Shown: one piece after another, positions 51,938-61,018 of the stretch | How positions within the stretch are numbered: position 1 is the stretch's first letter | Layout: each line of letters begins with the position of its first letter | NCBI GenBank assembly: GCA_002309635.1 | Contig: DBXO01000020.1 | Span: forward strand, 31,364-95,363 | DNA: 64,000 nt | Reading direction: 5' to 3' | DNA from: Ruminococcus flavefaciens | GTDB taxonomy: Bacteria; Bacillota; Clostridia; Oscillospirales; Ruminococcaceae | Notes under the pieces: model-generated | What the model was told of the DNA's origin: nothing | The model's database searches: none | What the model saw: only the letters and a program-made list of their open reading frames with translations | Made by a program: the position numbers and the translations under genes

Positions 51938-52717
51938 TTAAAGCGTTTTTCTGAAATTGGTCGGGGTCACTCCAACGTTCTTCTTGAATTGCCGCATGAA
52001 GTGCTCCTCGTTTTCATAGCCGCACATGGAAGCTACCTGAGAAACAGTGCGGTCGCTCTCTCCAAGGAGGACCTTGGCTTTTTCTATCTTGCCGTTTATA
52101 ACGTCCGCGATACAGGATACTCCGAAGGTATCGTGGTAAAGGTGCTGGAAATATGAACGCGACATCTTCGCATAGGCAGCCATGGTATCCACGTTCCACT
52201 TCATCTCGGGACTACGGTAGATCTTGCTGCGCAGCTCCGAAAGAGCTTCAAAATGGGGCTCATTCTCTCTGTCAGGCATTCCTTCCCTTACTTCAGGAAG
52301 ATCCCCCGCCTTAACAAGGAGGATCCGCATAAGGCTGTCAATAGTCTTGGTACGCCGCGGTCCCTCTGCGTTGAACTCGTCAAAGATATTCCTGATGAGC
52401 TCTGAAACGGCCTTGATGTTCGGTGAGCTTACAGGTCTGTTGTAGGTAAGTTCAAGAGAAGCTATGAAATCCTGTTCCTTTTCGGCTTCAAAGCAGATCC
52501 AGTCGCAGACCAGCGGGCAGTCCTCAGCCGAGTACTCAACAGGGTACTTGCCGTCGAATATTATAAGAGTATCCGCAGGGACTCTCATTATAAGCCCCCT
52601 GACATTGAACCTGCACCTGCTTCTCGTAAGCATCAGCATCATCTCGCCGGCCGCAGCCCTGCGGAAGACCGAGCCGATGTCATACACAGAATCGCAGCCG
52701 ATACAGCGTATATTCAT
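51938..52717 (-). CDS. AraC-family transcriptional regulator
   Basis: A 259-residue protein with an N-terminal cupin-like sensing domain (1-150) and two C-terminal helix-turn-helix motifs (VDTMAAYAKMSRSYFQHLYH and VSQVASMCGYENEEHFMRQF). This is the layout of sugar-responsive AraC regulators. It begins four bases after the glycosylase stop, so it is the last gene of the rqcH-mpg-araC unit. Target unknown. Confidence 0.9.
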   Translation of the reverse strand: MNIRCIGCDSVYDIGSVFRRAAAGEMMLMLTRSRCRFNVRGLIMRVPADTLIIFDGKYPVEYSAEDCPLVCDWICFEAEKEQDFIASLELTYNRPVSSPNIKAVSELIRNIFDEFNAEGPRRTKTIDSLMRILLVKAGDLPEVREGMPDRENEPHFEALSELRSKIYRSPEMKWNVDTMAAYAKMSRSYFQHLYHDTFGVSCIADVINGKIEKAKVLLGESDRTVSQVASMCGYENEEHFMRQFKKNVGVTPTNFRKTL

Positions 52718-52721
52718 AATA

Positions 52722-53240
52722 TCACCCCCTGTCGGCGATAAACCGCCATTCTATGTCCTTCCAGTATTCTCCCGCGTAGTCGATACCGACCCGCGGCGCA
52801 GTTCTTATATCCGGGCGGCAGCCGTCGTCCTCGAACCATATCTCCTCATTCCCGCGAAGAGCTTTGCCGTTGAAGCTCCCGTCGATCTGCATTTTCTTCG
52901 TGAGCTTTGCAGGTCCGTCGAAACGTTCTCCCGCTCTCAGGAGAACTCCCTGAGGCTGATCCTTTTCGCCCGTTATGACGTTCATAAGCCAGTGCATTCC
53001 ATAGCAGAGGTAGACATATATCACGCCGCTCTCCCCGAAAAGGAGCTCAGTGCGCTTCGTCCTGCCCTTTGAAGCATGGCAGCCCCTGTCCTCTTCTCCG
53101 CGGTAAGCCTCTGTCTCGGCAATGCGCTCGCGCAGTTCCGTTCCGTCGGGAAGTCTGTGCACCAGTATCTTTCCCACAAGGTCGGGGGCTACCTCAAGTG
53201 CGTCACGGTGAAAGAAGTCCGCATCTATACGCCTGTTCAT
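52722..53240 (-). CDS. DNA-3-methyladenine glycosylase (AAG/MPG family)
   Basis: A 172-residue base-excision enzyme that removes alkylated purines. The family motif RIAETEAYRGEEDRGCHASK holds the catalytic Glu, and YVYLCYGMHWLMNVITG is a further family segment. It starts one base after the rqcH stop, so it is translationally coupled. Confidence 0.93.
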   Translation of the reverse strand: MNRRIDADFFHRDALEVAPDLVGKILVHRLPDGTELRERIAETEAYRGEEDRGCHASKGRTKRTELLFGESGVIYVYLCYGMHWLMNVITGEKDQPQGVLLRAGERFDGPAKLTKKMQIDGSFNGKALRGNEEIWFEDDGCRPDIRTAPRVGIDYAGEYWKDIEWRFIADRG

Positions 53241-53241
53241 G

Positions 53242-54990
53242 TCATACCCTCAGGCTCTGCTCAAGCTCGGCGTCGGGCTTGACAAAGGCAGTCTTGTAGT
53301 TGGTGAATATGACCTTGCCGGGCTTTGCGCCCGCAGGCTTCTTAACGTATTTTGCAAGGCAGTAATCCACGGGGACAAGTCCCGAGTTCCTGCCGCTGCT
53401 GTTGACAGCAGCAATTACCGCAGCTTCCTCAATAGTCTTGTCAGTGGGCTCGGCTCCGTCTGTGAGTATCAGCACGTGAGAACCCGTAATGAGCTGGGTA
53501 TGCAGCCATATATCAGTCTTTTCGGCAAATTTCAGGCTGAGCTGGTCGTTCTGCCTGTTGTTGCGCCCTACAAGTATAGTGAAGCCGTCACTTGACCTGT
53601 ACTCAACAGGCGGCAGAGCCTTCGGCGGCTTTGCCTTGCCTCCCGCATACTTCACGTAGCCCTGCTCGCGGAGCTCCAGTCTCAGCTGGATAATGTCGTT
53701 CTCGGAAGCGGCTCTCGTCAGCGAGTCAAATACACTTTCAAGATATTGCAGTTCCTCCTCGCCCTTTTGTATCTGAACTGCAAGCTTTTCCTCTGCCGTT
53801 ACCGACTTCTTGTATTCATTATAATAGTGCTGTGCATTCTGTGAGGGAGTTTTCCTAACGTCAAGGGGTATGGTCACCTGCGGGCAGCTCTCGTCGTAGA
53901 AATTCTCAACTATCGCCGCGCTGTCGCCCTTGCTGATACGGTACATATTTGCCGATATCAGGTCTCCGCAGAGCTTTGAATGCTCCTTGCCGGCACAGGC
54001 AGCCAGTTCCTCCCGCTGTGCGGCGATTCGCCGCGCCGTTCTGTCCGTAAGGTTCATAAGCAGCTTGAACAGGTCGTTGGCACGCTGCTTTGTACGGGCC
54101 GCCCTGTCACGCTCGGAGTAGAAATAGTCAAGCAGCTCCGAGGCGCTTGTCAGCTCCTTTGTGTACATAAGTGTGCCGAACTGGGAAAGGCGTATAAACG
54201 AGAAATCCTTCAGCTGTCCCTCCTTATCGCTTACAACAGAGAAACAGCAGCTTCCGTTTATAAGCTGCTCTCTTGTACGCTTGACCGCAAATATCAGTCG
54301 GTCAATCTGGTCATTATTTATAGTGTCACTGTCTATATGAGCTCCCCTGCCCGCAAAAAACGCCCACTCTCTTGCAAGTATGGGGGATATGCCCTCAAAC
54401 ATGCGTATCAGAGCCTTTGAAAGCTCCTTTGGTTCTGTGCTGCCGAGCCGCTCCCTTATTGCGTCCTCATCGGCGGTAAGGAAGTTCAGCCTGTCATCTC
54501 TCGGAGGCATTGTGTACTTCATTCCCGGGAGGACCAGCCTCTCACGGGACATATCCTCGTCCACCCTTTTTATACTGTCAACGACCTTGCCGTCGCATAT
54601 TATCACAAGATTTGAACAGCGTCCCATTATCTCGCATGCAAGAGTTACGGTCACTACGTCTCCAAGCTCGTTCACGCACTCAAAATCGAGGAAAAGAATC
54701 CTTTCCAGTCCGTCCTGCCTTATATCTATAAGCTTACCGCTGCCGAGGCGCTTTCTCAGGAGCATGCAGAACATGGGCGGAGTCTGCGGATTATCCACGC
54801 TGTTTTCGGTTATGTGCACTCTTGCACTTCCTGCGTTTGCGGATATATAGAGCTTCTTGCTGCCGCTTCGGGTGCGTACCGAGATTATGACTTCCTCACG
54901 TGAGGGCTGATGTATCTTTTCAACTCTTCCGCCTATAAGGGGCAGGAGCTCGTTTCTGACCGCATACAGGAAAGCTCCGTCCAGAGCCAT
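53242..54990 (-). CDS. rqcH: NFACT-family protein RqcH (Rqc2 homolog)
   Basis: A 582-residue ribosome-quality-control factor that adds C-terminal Ala tails on stalled 50S subunits. It has an N-terminal NFACT-N domain (MALDGAFLYAVRNELLPLIG; LLRKRLGSGKL), a coiled coil (about 290-440) and a C-terminal NFACT-R domain (GFTILVGRNNRQNDQLSLKF, DIWLHTQLITGSHVLI). The ATG at 54990 follows AAAAGGAATGATCAT and is the conserved start. Older annotation of such genes is fibronectin-binding protein A. Confidence 0.93.
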   Translation of the reverse strand: MALDGAFLYAVRNELLPLIGGRVEKIHQPSREEVIISVRTRSGSKKLYISANAGSARVHITENSVDNPQTPPMFCMLLRKRLGSGKLIDIRQDGLERILFLDFECVNELGDVVTVTLACEIMGRCSNLVIICDGKVVDSIKRVDEDMSRERLVLPGMKYTMPPRDDRLNFLTADEDAIRERLGSTEPKELSKALIRMFEGISPILAREWAFFAGRGAHIDSDTINNDQIDRLIFAVKRTREQLINGSCCFSVVSDKEGQLKDFSFIRLSQFGTLMYTKELTSASELLDYFYSERDRAARTKQRANDLFKLLMNLTDRTARRIAAQREELAACAGKEHSKLCGDLISANMYRISKGDSAAIVENFYDESCPQVTIPLDVRKTPSQNAQHYYNEYKKSVTAEEKLAVQIQKGEEELQYLESVFDSLTRAASENDIIQLRLELREQGYVKYAGGKAKPPKALPPVEYRSSDGFTILVGRNNRQNDQLSLKFAEKTDIWLHTQLITGSHVLILTDGAEPTDKTIEEAAVIAAVNSSGRNSGLVPVDYCLAKYVKKPAGAKPGKVIFTNYKTAFVKPDAELEQSLRV

Positions 54991-55106
54991 ATGATCATTC
55001 CTTTTCAAAAAAATGAACGCAGAGCCATGACAACACGGTTTCTGCGTTTCATAGCCGCGCAAACGCTACAGATTATATTATAGCATTATGCACGTCTTTA
55101 TTCTAA

Positions 55107-55925
55107 TCAAAATTTGCGATATATTAACAGCTCAAAGTCTGCTTTAGTGGTAATACAGCCCAAAGCGGACAGTCTCTCCTGCTGCTCCCTGCCTGTGCGA
55201 TAATAATATGGTGTCATTGAAAAGAGAGCATCAACGTCTTCCTGATTATTTATATGCATGTCATAGGTTATGCGCTTCTTCTCCAGAAGCTCAAAACCGT
55301 CCAGTGAGTAGGGCTTTACCTCGTTTTTGTAGGGAGTTTCGTATACAGCCTGTTTCAGCTCCCACAAATGCTCCCCGGAGGGAATTGCCATTATCATGAC
55401 ACCGCCCGACTTCAGGACCCGCTGAAATTCTTCCCCGCAGTAGGGGGCGAACAGTGTTACAAGCATATCGCAGCTTTTATCAGCCACAGGTATGTGAAAT
55501 ACGCTTGCCACGGCGAATTCCGCGTTTTTACACCTCTTTGCCGAGTATTCCACCGCTGCTTTGGAAATATCTATGCCGCAGACCTCGGCAGCAAGATTTT
55601 TCTTGCTCAACTGACCAATTATTGCGGTCGTATAATAGCCTTCGCCACACCCTGCGTCAAGAACAACGGCTCCGTTGTAGTGGTCGCAGACTGTATCACA
55701 CAGGGCAGTACACAGCGGCTCATAGTAACCCTTGTCTAGAAAATTCCGCCGTGCCTGTACCATGAACCTGTTGTCTCCGTGTACGGTCTTGCCCGTATGT
55801 TTAGACAATAGCAGATTAACGTAGCCGCTCCTTGCCCTGTCGAAGCTGTGCCGTTTAGGACAGGTATACGAGTTTCCCGTTATTTCAAGCTTTTCTCCGC
55901 AGACGGGACATATAAATATACTCAT
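55107..55925 (-). CDS. rlmA: 23S rRNA (guanine-N1)-methyltransferase, RlmA type
   Basis: A 272-residue protein with an N-terminal zinc finger (CPVC at 6-9, CPKRHSFD at about 22-29) and a Rossmann methyltransferase domain (VVLDAGCGEGYYTTAI, about 87-102). This is the RlmA/TlrB architecture. It modifies a guanine in helix 35 of 23S rRNA by family. It begins nine bases after the TrmK-Nif3 stop and is part of that operon. Confidence 0.88.
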   Translation of the reverse strand: MSIFICPVCGEKLEITGNSYTCPKRHSFDRARSGYVNLLLSKHTGKTVHGDNRFMVQARRNFLDKGYYEPLCTALCDTVCDHYNGAVVLDAGCGEGYYTTAIIGQLSKKNLAAEVCGIDISKAAVEYSAKRCKNAEFAVASVFHIPVADKSCDMLVTLFAPYCGEEFQRVLKSGGVMIMAIPSGEHLWELKQAVYETPYKNEVKPYSLDGFELLEKKRITYDMHINNQEDVDALFSMTPYYYRTGREQQERLSALGCITTKADFELLIYRKF

Positions 55926-55934
55926 GATCTCACC

Positions 55935-57386
55935 TCAGACATACTCGCAGGGGTCAGTGGAGCTCTCGGCTATCTCGATATCAAGTCTTGGGAACCGCTC
56001 CTCCAGCACGCGGCGGAGTTCCCACAGCACAAGGTTCTCAGTGTGGAAGTGTCCGCAGTCGATGACTGCTATATCAAGGTTATCGGCGTCTATCCAAACG
56101 TCATGCTTTACGTCGCCAGTTATCAGAGCGCCGCATTCCTTTTCAGCTGCAAGTCCCAGCATAGAGCCCCCCGAGCCCGAGCAGAAAGCAATCTTTTTTA
56201 TTCTTCTTACTCTTTTGCTTGTGCGGACATACTTGCAGCCGAATATGTCCTTGCATATACCGGCCAGCTTTTTTGGTGTTATCTCTTCAGCAAGCTCTAT
56301 TATCCAGCCAAGGCTGTTTCCGCCGCCCAGCTCCTCAAAGGGCTGAGGAGGCACGTCTGCAATGTCAAGCTTTTCGCTGATCTTCTGCAGGATAACTCCG
56401 TTTGTTCCGCCTGCTGCGATATCGAGATTAGTATGCATACAAACAGCAGCTATACCGCACTCTATAAGTCTGAAAACAGGATCGTTCCGTGTAATGCGCT
56501 TTCTCGGCTCAAAAATTACAGGATGATGGGAGATAATGAGCTCCGCCCCTTTTTCAAAGGCTTCGTTTATGACCTTATTGGTAATATCCAGTGACAGAAT
56601 CATCTTACTGCACTTCATGTCATAATTCTCGGTAAGAAGTCCCGAGTTATCCCAGCTTTCCTGCGTTGAGAACGGATAAAGGCTGTCAAGGAAGCGGTAT
56701 ATTTCCGATATCTCGGTTATATCAGCTCCGCTTTCCATTTTTTGCGAAAGAGCAGAGTAGTGCTGGGCACCGCACTTATCTCCTGCCTGCATGAGCGAGC
56801 TGCTGACCTTTGCAAGCCTTTCAGCCTCGCGTCGGCGGTATTTTATTGCCGTCTCGTCATTGTCATCAAAGAAGCCGTACAGTGCCTCGCTTTCCGTAAG
56901 CCGCGACCACTCAGCCGACCTCTCGGCAACAATGATAACATATATCTTCTCCTTATCCTCAACAGCATGCTCCTCGGTTATCTCATACTGATATTCATAA
57001 AGCTTTTTGCGGAGGAAATCCACCTTTGTCATAGGCTGAAGGATAAATCTTGGATTATCAGACCTGTCAGCTGTGGAATTACCAATTATCTCGGCTATAG
57101 TTTCTCCGCCCATACCTGCGATGACTATATCAGTCACACCCTTGAGGTCAACATTTTCAAGTCCGTCGGAGAGTACAAGCTCCACCTTGTCCTGCACTCC
57201 GTATCTTTCCACGGTATTTCTTGCAGCTATAAGCGGTCCCTCCTTAACATCGGAGGCAATGACCCTGCTGCACTTTCCGCTCGTTACAAGCTCAGCCGCA
57301 AGGTAGGCATGATCCGTACCGATATCTGCCGCAGCTCCATTTCCGCTGACAAGCTCAGCTATTTTTTTCAGTCTGTTATCAAGCAT
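55935..57386 (-). CDS. TrmK tRNA(A22) methyltransferase fused to a Nif3-like protein
   Basis: A 483-residue ORF. Residues 1-219 are TrmK (DIGTDHAYLAAELV; IVIAGMGGETIAEII), which makes m1A22 in tRNA. Residues 222-483 are a Nif3/YqfO dinuclear-metal protein (SWDNSGLL; LIISHHPVIF with metal His at 287-288; CMHTNLD; VIDCGHFHTE). In Bacillus these are adjacent genes (yqfN, yqfO); here one reading frame continues without stop. The Nif3 half lacks the long central insert of YqfO. The role of the Nif3 half is unresolved. Confidence 0.9.
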   Translation of the reverse strand: MLDNRLKKIAELVSGNGAAADIGTDHAYLAAELVTSGKCSRVIASDVKEGPLIAARNTVERYGVQDKVELVLSDGLENVDLKGVTDIVIAGMGGETIAEIIGNSTADRSDNPRFILQPMTKVDFLRKKLYEYQYEITEEHAVEDKEKIYVIIVAERSAEWSRLTESEALYGFFDDNDETAIKYRRREAERLAKVSSSLMQAGDKCGAQHYSALSQKMESGADITEISEIYRFLDSLYPFSTQESWDNSGLLTENYDMKCSKMILSLDITNKVINEAFEKGAELIISHHPVIFEPRKRITRNDPVFRLIECGIAAVCMHTNLDIAAGGTNGVILQKISEKLDIADVPPQPFEELGGGNSLGWIIELAEEITPKKLAGICKDIFGCKYVRTSKRVRRIKKIAFCSGSGGSMLGLAAEKECGALITGDVKHDVWIDADNLDIAVIDCGHFHTENLVLWELRRVLEERFPRLDIEIAESSTDPCEYV

Positions 57387-57440
57387 TTCCGCACCTCATA
57401 TATAAACAAAATAGCGCACCGCATAGCAGTACGCATAAAC

Positions 57441-57472
57441 AAAACCAAGCACAGCCGTTTCCGACTGTGCTT
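57441..57472 (-). terminator. Terminator of the zinc ribbon gene
   Basis: Stem AAGCACAG/CTGTGCTT with a 10-base loop, then GGTTTTG on the minus strand. Confidence 0.65.
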
Positions 57473-57485
57473 TCGGTCTCATTAA

Positions 57486-57761
57486 TTACGACTCATTCAT
57501 TTTAGCAAAGCAATCGCTGCAGTAAACTGCTCTTCCTTCCTTTGGTTCAAAAGGTACCTTTGCTTCACCGCCGCATGACGCGCAAACCGCTGTGTACATT
57601 ACACGCTCAGCCTTACCTGCGTTCTTTCTTGCGTCACGACATGATTTGCATCTCTGGGGCTCGTTAACAAAACCTTTCTCTGCATAAAATTCCTGCTCGC
57701 CTGCGGAGAAAATAAACTCGTTTCCGCACACCTTGCAAACTAATGTCTTGTCTTCGTACAT
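57486..57761 (-). CDS. Zinc-ribbon protein with four CxxC motifs
   Basis: A 91-residue protein with four Cys pairs: CKVC, CKSC, CASC and CSDC. The first half (NEFIFSAGEQEFYAEKGF) matches the probable zinc-ribbon family PF13451, common in Clostridia; the second half is a CxxC-CxxC ribbon. It may bind nucleic acid. Function unknown. Confidence 0.85.
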   Translation of the reverse strand: MYEDKTLVCKVCGNEFIFSAGEQEFYAEKGFVNEPQRCKSCRDARKNAGKAERVMYTAVCASCGGEAKVPFEPKEGRAVYCSDCFAKMNES

Positions 57762-57859
57762 AGTACTATACCTCGCTTAATTATTTTCGACCACGGTTGG
57801 ATTTCCACCCACATCTTTGTAAAACAACGCTCTGCTGGCTTGAGCTACACGGTCATATT

Positions 57860-58459
57860 TCAATTTGTATCATGCATGAGGGCGCGTATCTTCTTCCTTG
57901 CTCTCTGCATGGCGTTATCAACTGACTTTTCAGTCATCCCCAGTTTTTCCGCCGTACTTTTATAGCTGAGCCCCTGCACGCACAGCGTAAGCACATTCAG
58001 CTCCGTAAGTGAAAGGACAGAACATATATCCTCCCAGAGCCCGGAAAAAAATTCCTTATAAAAATATATACTTTCAGGAGTTTCTTCCACAGACAGGACA
58101 TCTGCGGCTTCTTCCTCATCTATTCTCTCGGCAAAGCTGAGGTCCCTGACAGATTTTTTTGACAGGGTCTTCATGCGGTTGACAATACATACCTCCGCAA
58201 AGGTGGAAAACTTCACGCCTTTACGTGGATCATAAGCCTCGATAGCCTTGAGAAGACTTATCATACCCTCCTGATGCAGGTCATCGCTGTCGGTCTCGGA
58301 GTTTGCATAAATTTCCGATTTAATAAAAATAAGCTTTGAAAAACGGGAGATAAGAACAGCGGCTGCTGTTTTGTCGGTCTTGCCGAGAGCAGCAAGCTCT
58401 TCGTCCGTTTTGTTATTAAGTTCATTCAAATTGAAATCCAAATCAAGCAAGATATCCAC
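57860..58459 (-). CDS. RNA polymerase sigma-70-family factor (SigH-like)
   Basis: A 199-residue sigma factor with region 2 (DSDDLHQEGMISLLKAIEAY, FSTFAEVCIVNRM) and region 4 (LTELNVLTLCVQGLSYKSTA ... SVDNAMQRARKKIR). No region 1.1 or 3 is obvious. The region-2 core resembles SigH/Spo0H-like factors. No anti-sigma gene is adjacent. It lies downstream of the DivIVA-like gene, separated from it by a strong terminator. The set of target promoters is not visible. Confidence 0.88.
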   Translation of the reverse strand: MDILLDLDFNLNELNNKTDEELAALGKTDKTAAAVLISRFSKLIFIKSEIYANSETDSDDLHQEGMISLLKAIEAYDPRKGVKFSTFAEVCIVNRMKTLSKKSVRDLSFAERIDEEEAADVLSVEETPESIYFYKEFFSGLWEDICSVLSLTELNVLTLCVQGLSYKSTAEKLGMTEKSVDNAMQRARKKIRALMHDTN

Positions 58460-58489
58460 CCAACAATCTGCATATCCGATATAGTTTTA

Positions 58490-58526
58490 TTATCCGTCTT
58501 CCCGTAGTCAACGGGAAGACGGATAA
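58490..58526 (-). terminator. Hairpin between the DivIVA-like and sigma genes
   Basis: Perfect 16-bp stem TTATCCGTCTTCCCGT/ACGGGAAGACGGATAA with loop AGTCA (plus-strand reading). The T tail on the minus strand is short, so it could also be an mRNA-stabilising or processing hairpin. Confidence 0.65.
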
Positions 58527-58535
58527 ACCTACTGA

Positions 58536-60008
58536 TTAGTTTTCGCCTTCCTTGGCAGCCTCTTCCTCGGCAGCCTTAAGAAGCTCAGCCATATCAAAAT
58601 TGAAGTTTGCGCTCTTGTTTGCCTGCTGCTGAGGCTTGTTCTGCTGGTTCTGCGCATTAGGCTGGTTGTTTGGCTGTGCCGGCTTGTTGAAGCCGTTATT
58701 ATTGTTATTATTATTGTTGTTATTGTTTCTGTTGATGCTGTCATCAGCCTTGTTCTCGTTCACTTTTGCAGACGGGAGCTCGGAAATATCACCCTTGGGA
58801 GCCTTTGAAGGCTTGAACTCTGCTCTCGGCGGCTCTGATCTCTTGACAACACCGTCATTCTTCTGGGTATCAACAGCCTTGCGGGCCTCACCGATGATAT
58901 TCTGTGCTTCATTCATTCTGCCCGAGCACTGGCCAGTAAGGTTATTGAGTACAGATGCGATATCCGTGAACTTGCTGTTTATGCTCTCGATCTCTGTAAG
59001 GAGCATCTCACGTACAGTCCTGGACATTGCGTTTACCTTATCGGCATGTGCATTTGCCTCGTTTACTGTATTGCGAGCCTGATCGTTAGCTTCCTTGATG
59101 CAGGCCTCAGCTGCAACATTTGCATTTGCAACTGCCTTTTCAGCTTCGATGTTAGCGTCCTTGATGACCTGAGCAGCCTTGTCGTTGGCTTCCTTGGTAA
59201 CAGCCTCAGCGTCTCTCTTAGCCTTGTTCTGGATCTGAGTAACATTCTTCTGAGCCTCAGTGAAGAGAGCGCCCATATCGAATGTGGGAGCTGCGTTCTC
59301 CTTGAGGTCTACGATCTCGTCATTGAGCTTGGATATCTCAGCATCCTTTGCAGCAGACTCCTTGGTCTTAGCCTCGAGCTTGCTTGTGAGCTCTGAGATC
59401 TCCTTGGTCTTTGCAGTGAGCTCGTCCGAGATCTTTGCGATCTCCTGCTTAGCTCTTGCAAGCTCTGCTTCGGCAGCTCCTCCAGCGGGTGCAGCACCTG
59501 CTGAAGCAGTCTTCTGCTCTGCAGCCTTGAGTCTGTTCCTAAGATCCTCGATCTCCTTCTTTGCAGCCTCAAGAGCAGCTGTTGTCTGAGCATTTGCCTG
59601 CGGATTTGCAGCGCCTAAAGCAGCCTTCTGCTCTGCGACCTTGAGCTTTTCCTTAAGTGTATCTATTTCCTTCTTTGCAGCCTCGAGAGCAGCAGCAGAC
59701 TGCTGTCCGCCTCCCTGTGCCTTGAGCTGGTTTATTGTATTCTGAAGGTCTTCATTTTCTTTCTTTGCTGCTCTGAGAGCATTGTTGGAGGTATTGAGTT
59801 TCTCCTGAAGGTTCTCTATCTGGCTCTTGTACTTATTTATTTCCTCAGAATCAGCCTGTCCCCCTTTTTCCTTTAAAGCCTTATTGTCTTCTTCGAGGGC
59901 AACTATCTTGGAATTAAGCTCATCAAGGTAAGTAATAACATCTTCCTTGATAAATCCCTTCTGACCGATCTTGGTCTCTCTTAATACGGTTGGTGTTGGT
60001 TCGCTCAT
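58536..60008 (-). CDS. DivIVA-like coiled-coil protein with poly-Asn tract
   Basis: A 490-residue cytoplasmic protein. The N terminus (KIGQKGFIKEDVITYLDELN, about 13-32) resembles the DivIVA membrane-binding lead-in. Coiled coils span about 35-240 (repeated ALEAAKKEIEDLR units), then an Ala-rich helix of ATP-synthase-b-like style (KRDAEAVTKEANDKAAQVIK) runs to about 345. A disordered tail with 11 consecutive Asn and Gln/Asn-rich segments ends in DMAELLKAAEEEAAKEGEN. It probably marks curved membrane at poles or septum; it lies near ftsZ and ftsQ. The start follows CGGAGAGTACC. Confidence 0.8.
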   Translation of the reverse strand: MSEPTPTVLRETKIGQKGFIKEDVITYLDELNSKIVALEEDNKALKEKGGQADSEEINKYKSQIENLQEKLNTSNNALRAAKKENEDLQNTINQLKAQGGGQQSAAALEAAKKEIDTLKEKLKVAEQKAALGAANPQANAQTTAALEAAKKEIEDLRNRLKAAEQKTASAGAAPAGGAAEAELARAKQEIAKISDELTAKTKEISELTSKLEAKTKESAAKDAEISKLNDEIVDLKENAAPTFDMGALFTEAQKNVTQIQNKAKRDAEAVTKEANDKAAQVIKDANIEAEKAVANANVAAEACIKEANDQARNTVNEANAHADKVNAMSRTVREMLLTEIESINSKFTDIASVLNNLTGQCSGRMNEAQNIIGEARKAVDTQKNDGVVKRSEPPRAEFKPSKAPKGDISELPSAKVNENKADDSINRNNNNNNNNNNNGFNKPAQPNNQPNAQNQQNKPQQQANKSANFNFDMAELLKAAEEEAAKEGEN

Positions 60009-60058
60009 GGTACTCTCCGTTCCCCTCGGTCAGACCGAGGTAAAAAATTAAGGAATAA

Positions 60059-60138
60059 GAACCTATATTCGAGCGCTATGAAGGCGGGGTAGTGATATTG
60101 CATATAAAAAAGCCTTCACAGTCCATGAATACAGGTTC
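60059..60138 (-). ncRNA. Structured leader hairpin of the DivIVA-like gene
   Basis: The two 27-base arms (GAACCT.TATTC ... GAAGGC and complement) pair with six mismatches around a 26-base loop. It lies wholly within the 5' untranslated region. No known riboswitch or SRP RNA core was recognised. The mismatched but long pairing hints at conserved RNA structure rather than a simple terminator. Confidence 0.45.
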
Positions 60139-60159
60139 TGATGATTTTGCCTTATGTAA

Positions 60160-60188
60160 ATTATAACATATTTATTATATTATTTCAA
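60160..60188 (-). promoter_or_regulatory. Promoter of the DivIVA-like gene
   Basis: TTGAAA, 17 bases, TATAAT on the minus strand, giving a leader of about 145 bases. Confidence 0.75.
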
Positions 60189-60397
60189 CTATTGAAATGT
60201 AGAAAATTCTTACGGATTTTAGTGCAATTTACTATAAAATACAGTCAAAATGCTCTTAATTTGAGATTTAACAGTCAATGTCATTACTTTTTGACGTTAT
60301 AAAAATATATTTAGTTACAGTTTGGAAATACAAAAGCTATACAAAATGTGCTTTTACAGACATCAAGGAGAAAGCCCGAAGGGCACTCTCTCTTTAA

Positions 60398-61018
60398 TTA
60401 TAAAAAATATCCGCGGCTCTCCAGAGACAAAATGAAGAATACGGCAAACTCAATTGCCAAGCCTATACCCAAAATCAAAACCAAAGTCAAAATACGTTCC
60501 TTTTTTAAGCCCTTCCGCTTTTCAAGCTCCTTTGCCTTTTCGATGTCATCAAGAGTTTCACCGTTCATGAACGCGATGACCTCGCGGTATGTCTGAACAT
60601 CGTGCTCTGCCTGCATCTGCTCCATTTTGCGAAATGATATAAAAGTTACCGTCAGAAATGCTCCGGTAAGCATCGCAAATAATAATTTTAATACCTCGAC
60701 TTCCAGCACACCGCCAAGAACAGCCGAAACCAGACCTGCAAGGAATTCTATACCCGCAAGATTATAAAGCTTTTTCATTTCTTTTCCGTCATTCTTTGTA
60801 ACAGTCTCTTTCATAGTATCAACATCTCCTTTGATAAGCTCGTCAAGAGAAACGCCGAACACATCGCTGAGAATAAGCAGACTGTGGACATCGGGATAGC
60901 TTTTCTCGGTCTCCCAGTTTGATATGGTCTGGCGGCTGACATACGCGCGTTCTGCCAGTGCCTCCTGCGACCAGCCCTTTTCAGTTCTCAGTTCCTTTAT
61001 CCTGTTGCTAAGTTCCAT
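60398..61018 (-). CDS. XRE-family regulator with membrane segments
   Basis: A 206-residue protein. The N-terminal helix-turn-helix (LRTEKGWSQEALAERAYVSR, about residues 9-28) is followed by a linker and three hydrophobic segments: GIEFLAGLVSAVLGGVL (about 85), LLFAMLTGAFLTVTFISF (about 105) and ILTLVLILGIGLAIEFAVFF (near the C terminus). This membrane-tethered XRE design is common in Firmicutes and often senses envelope stress. The ATG at 61018 follows AAAGGAGTGAAACGT. Confidence 0.88.
   Translation of the reverse strand: MELSNRIKELRTEKGWSQEALAERAYVSRQTISNWETEKSYPDVHSLLILSDVFGVSLDELIKGDVDTMKETVTKNDGKEMKKLYNLAGIEFLAGLVSAVLGGVLEVEVLKLLFAMLTGAFLTVTFISFRKMEQMQAEHDVQTYREVIAFMNGETLDDIEKAKELEKRKGLKKERILTLVLILGIGLAIEFAVFFILSLESRGYFL

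Larger units (their letters stand above)
60009..60397. other. Leader and upstream region of the DivIVA-like gene
   Basis: Holds the promoter (60160-60188), an 80-base imperfect hairpin (60059-60138), and a CCTCGGTC-A-GACCGAGG palindrome (60024-60040) just before the ribosome site. Bases 60190-60397 are AT-rich with nothing recognised. Confidence 0.6.
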
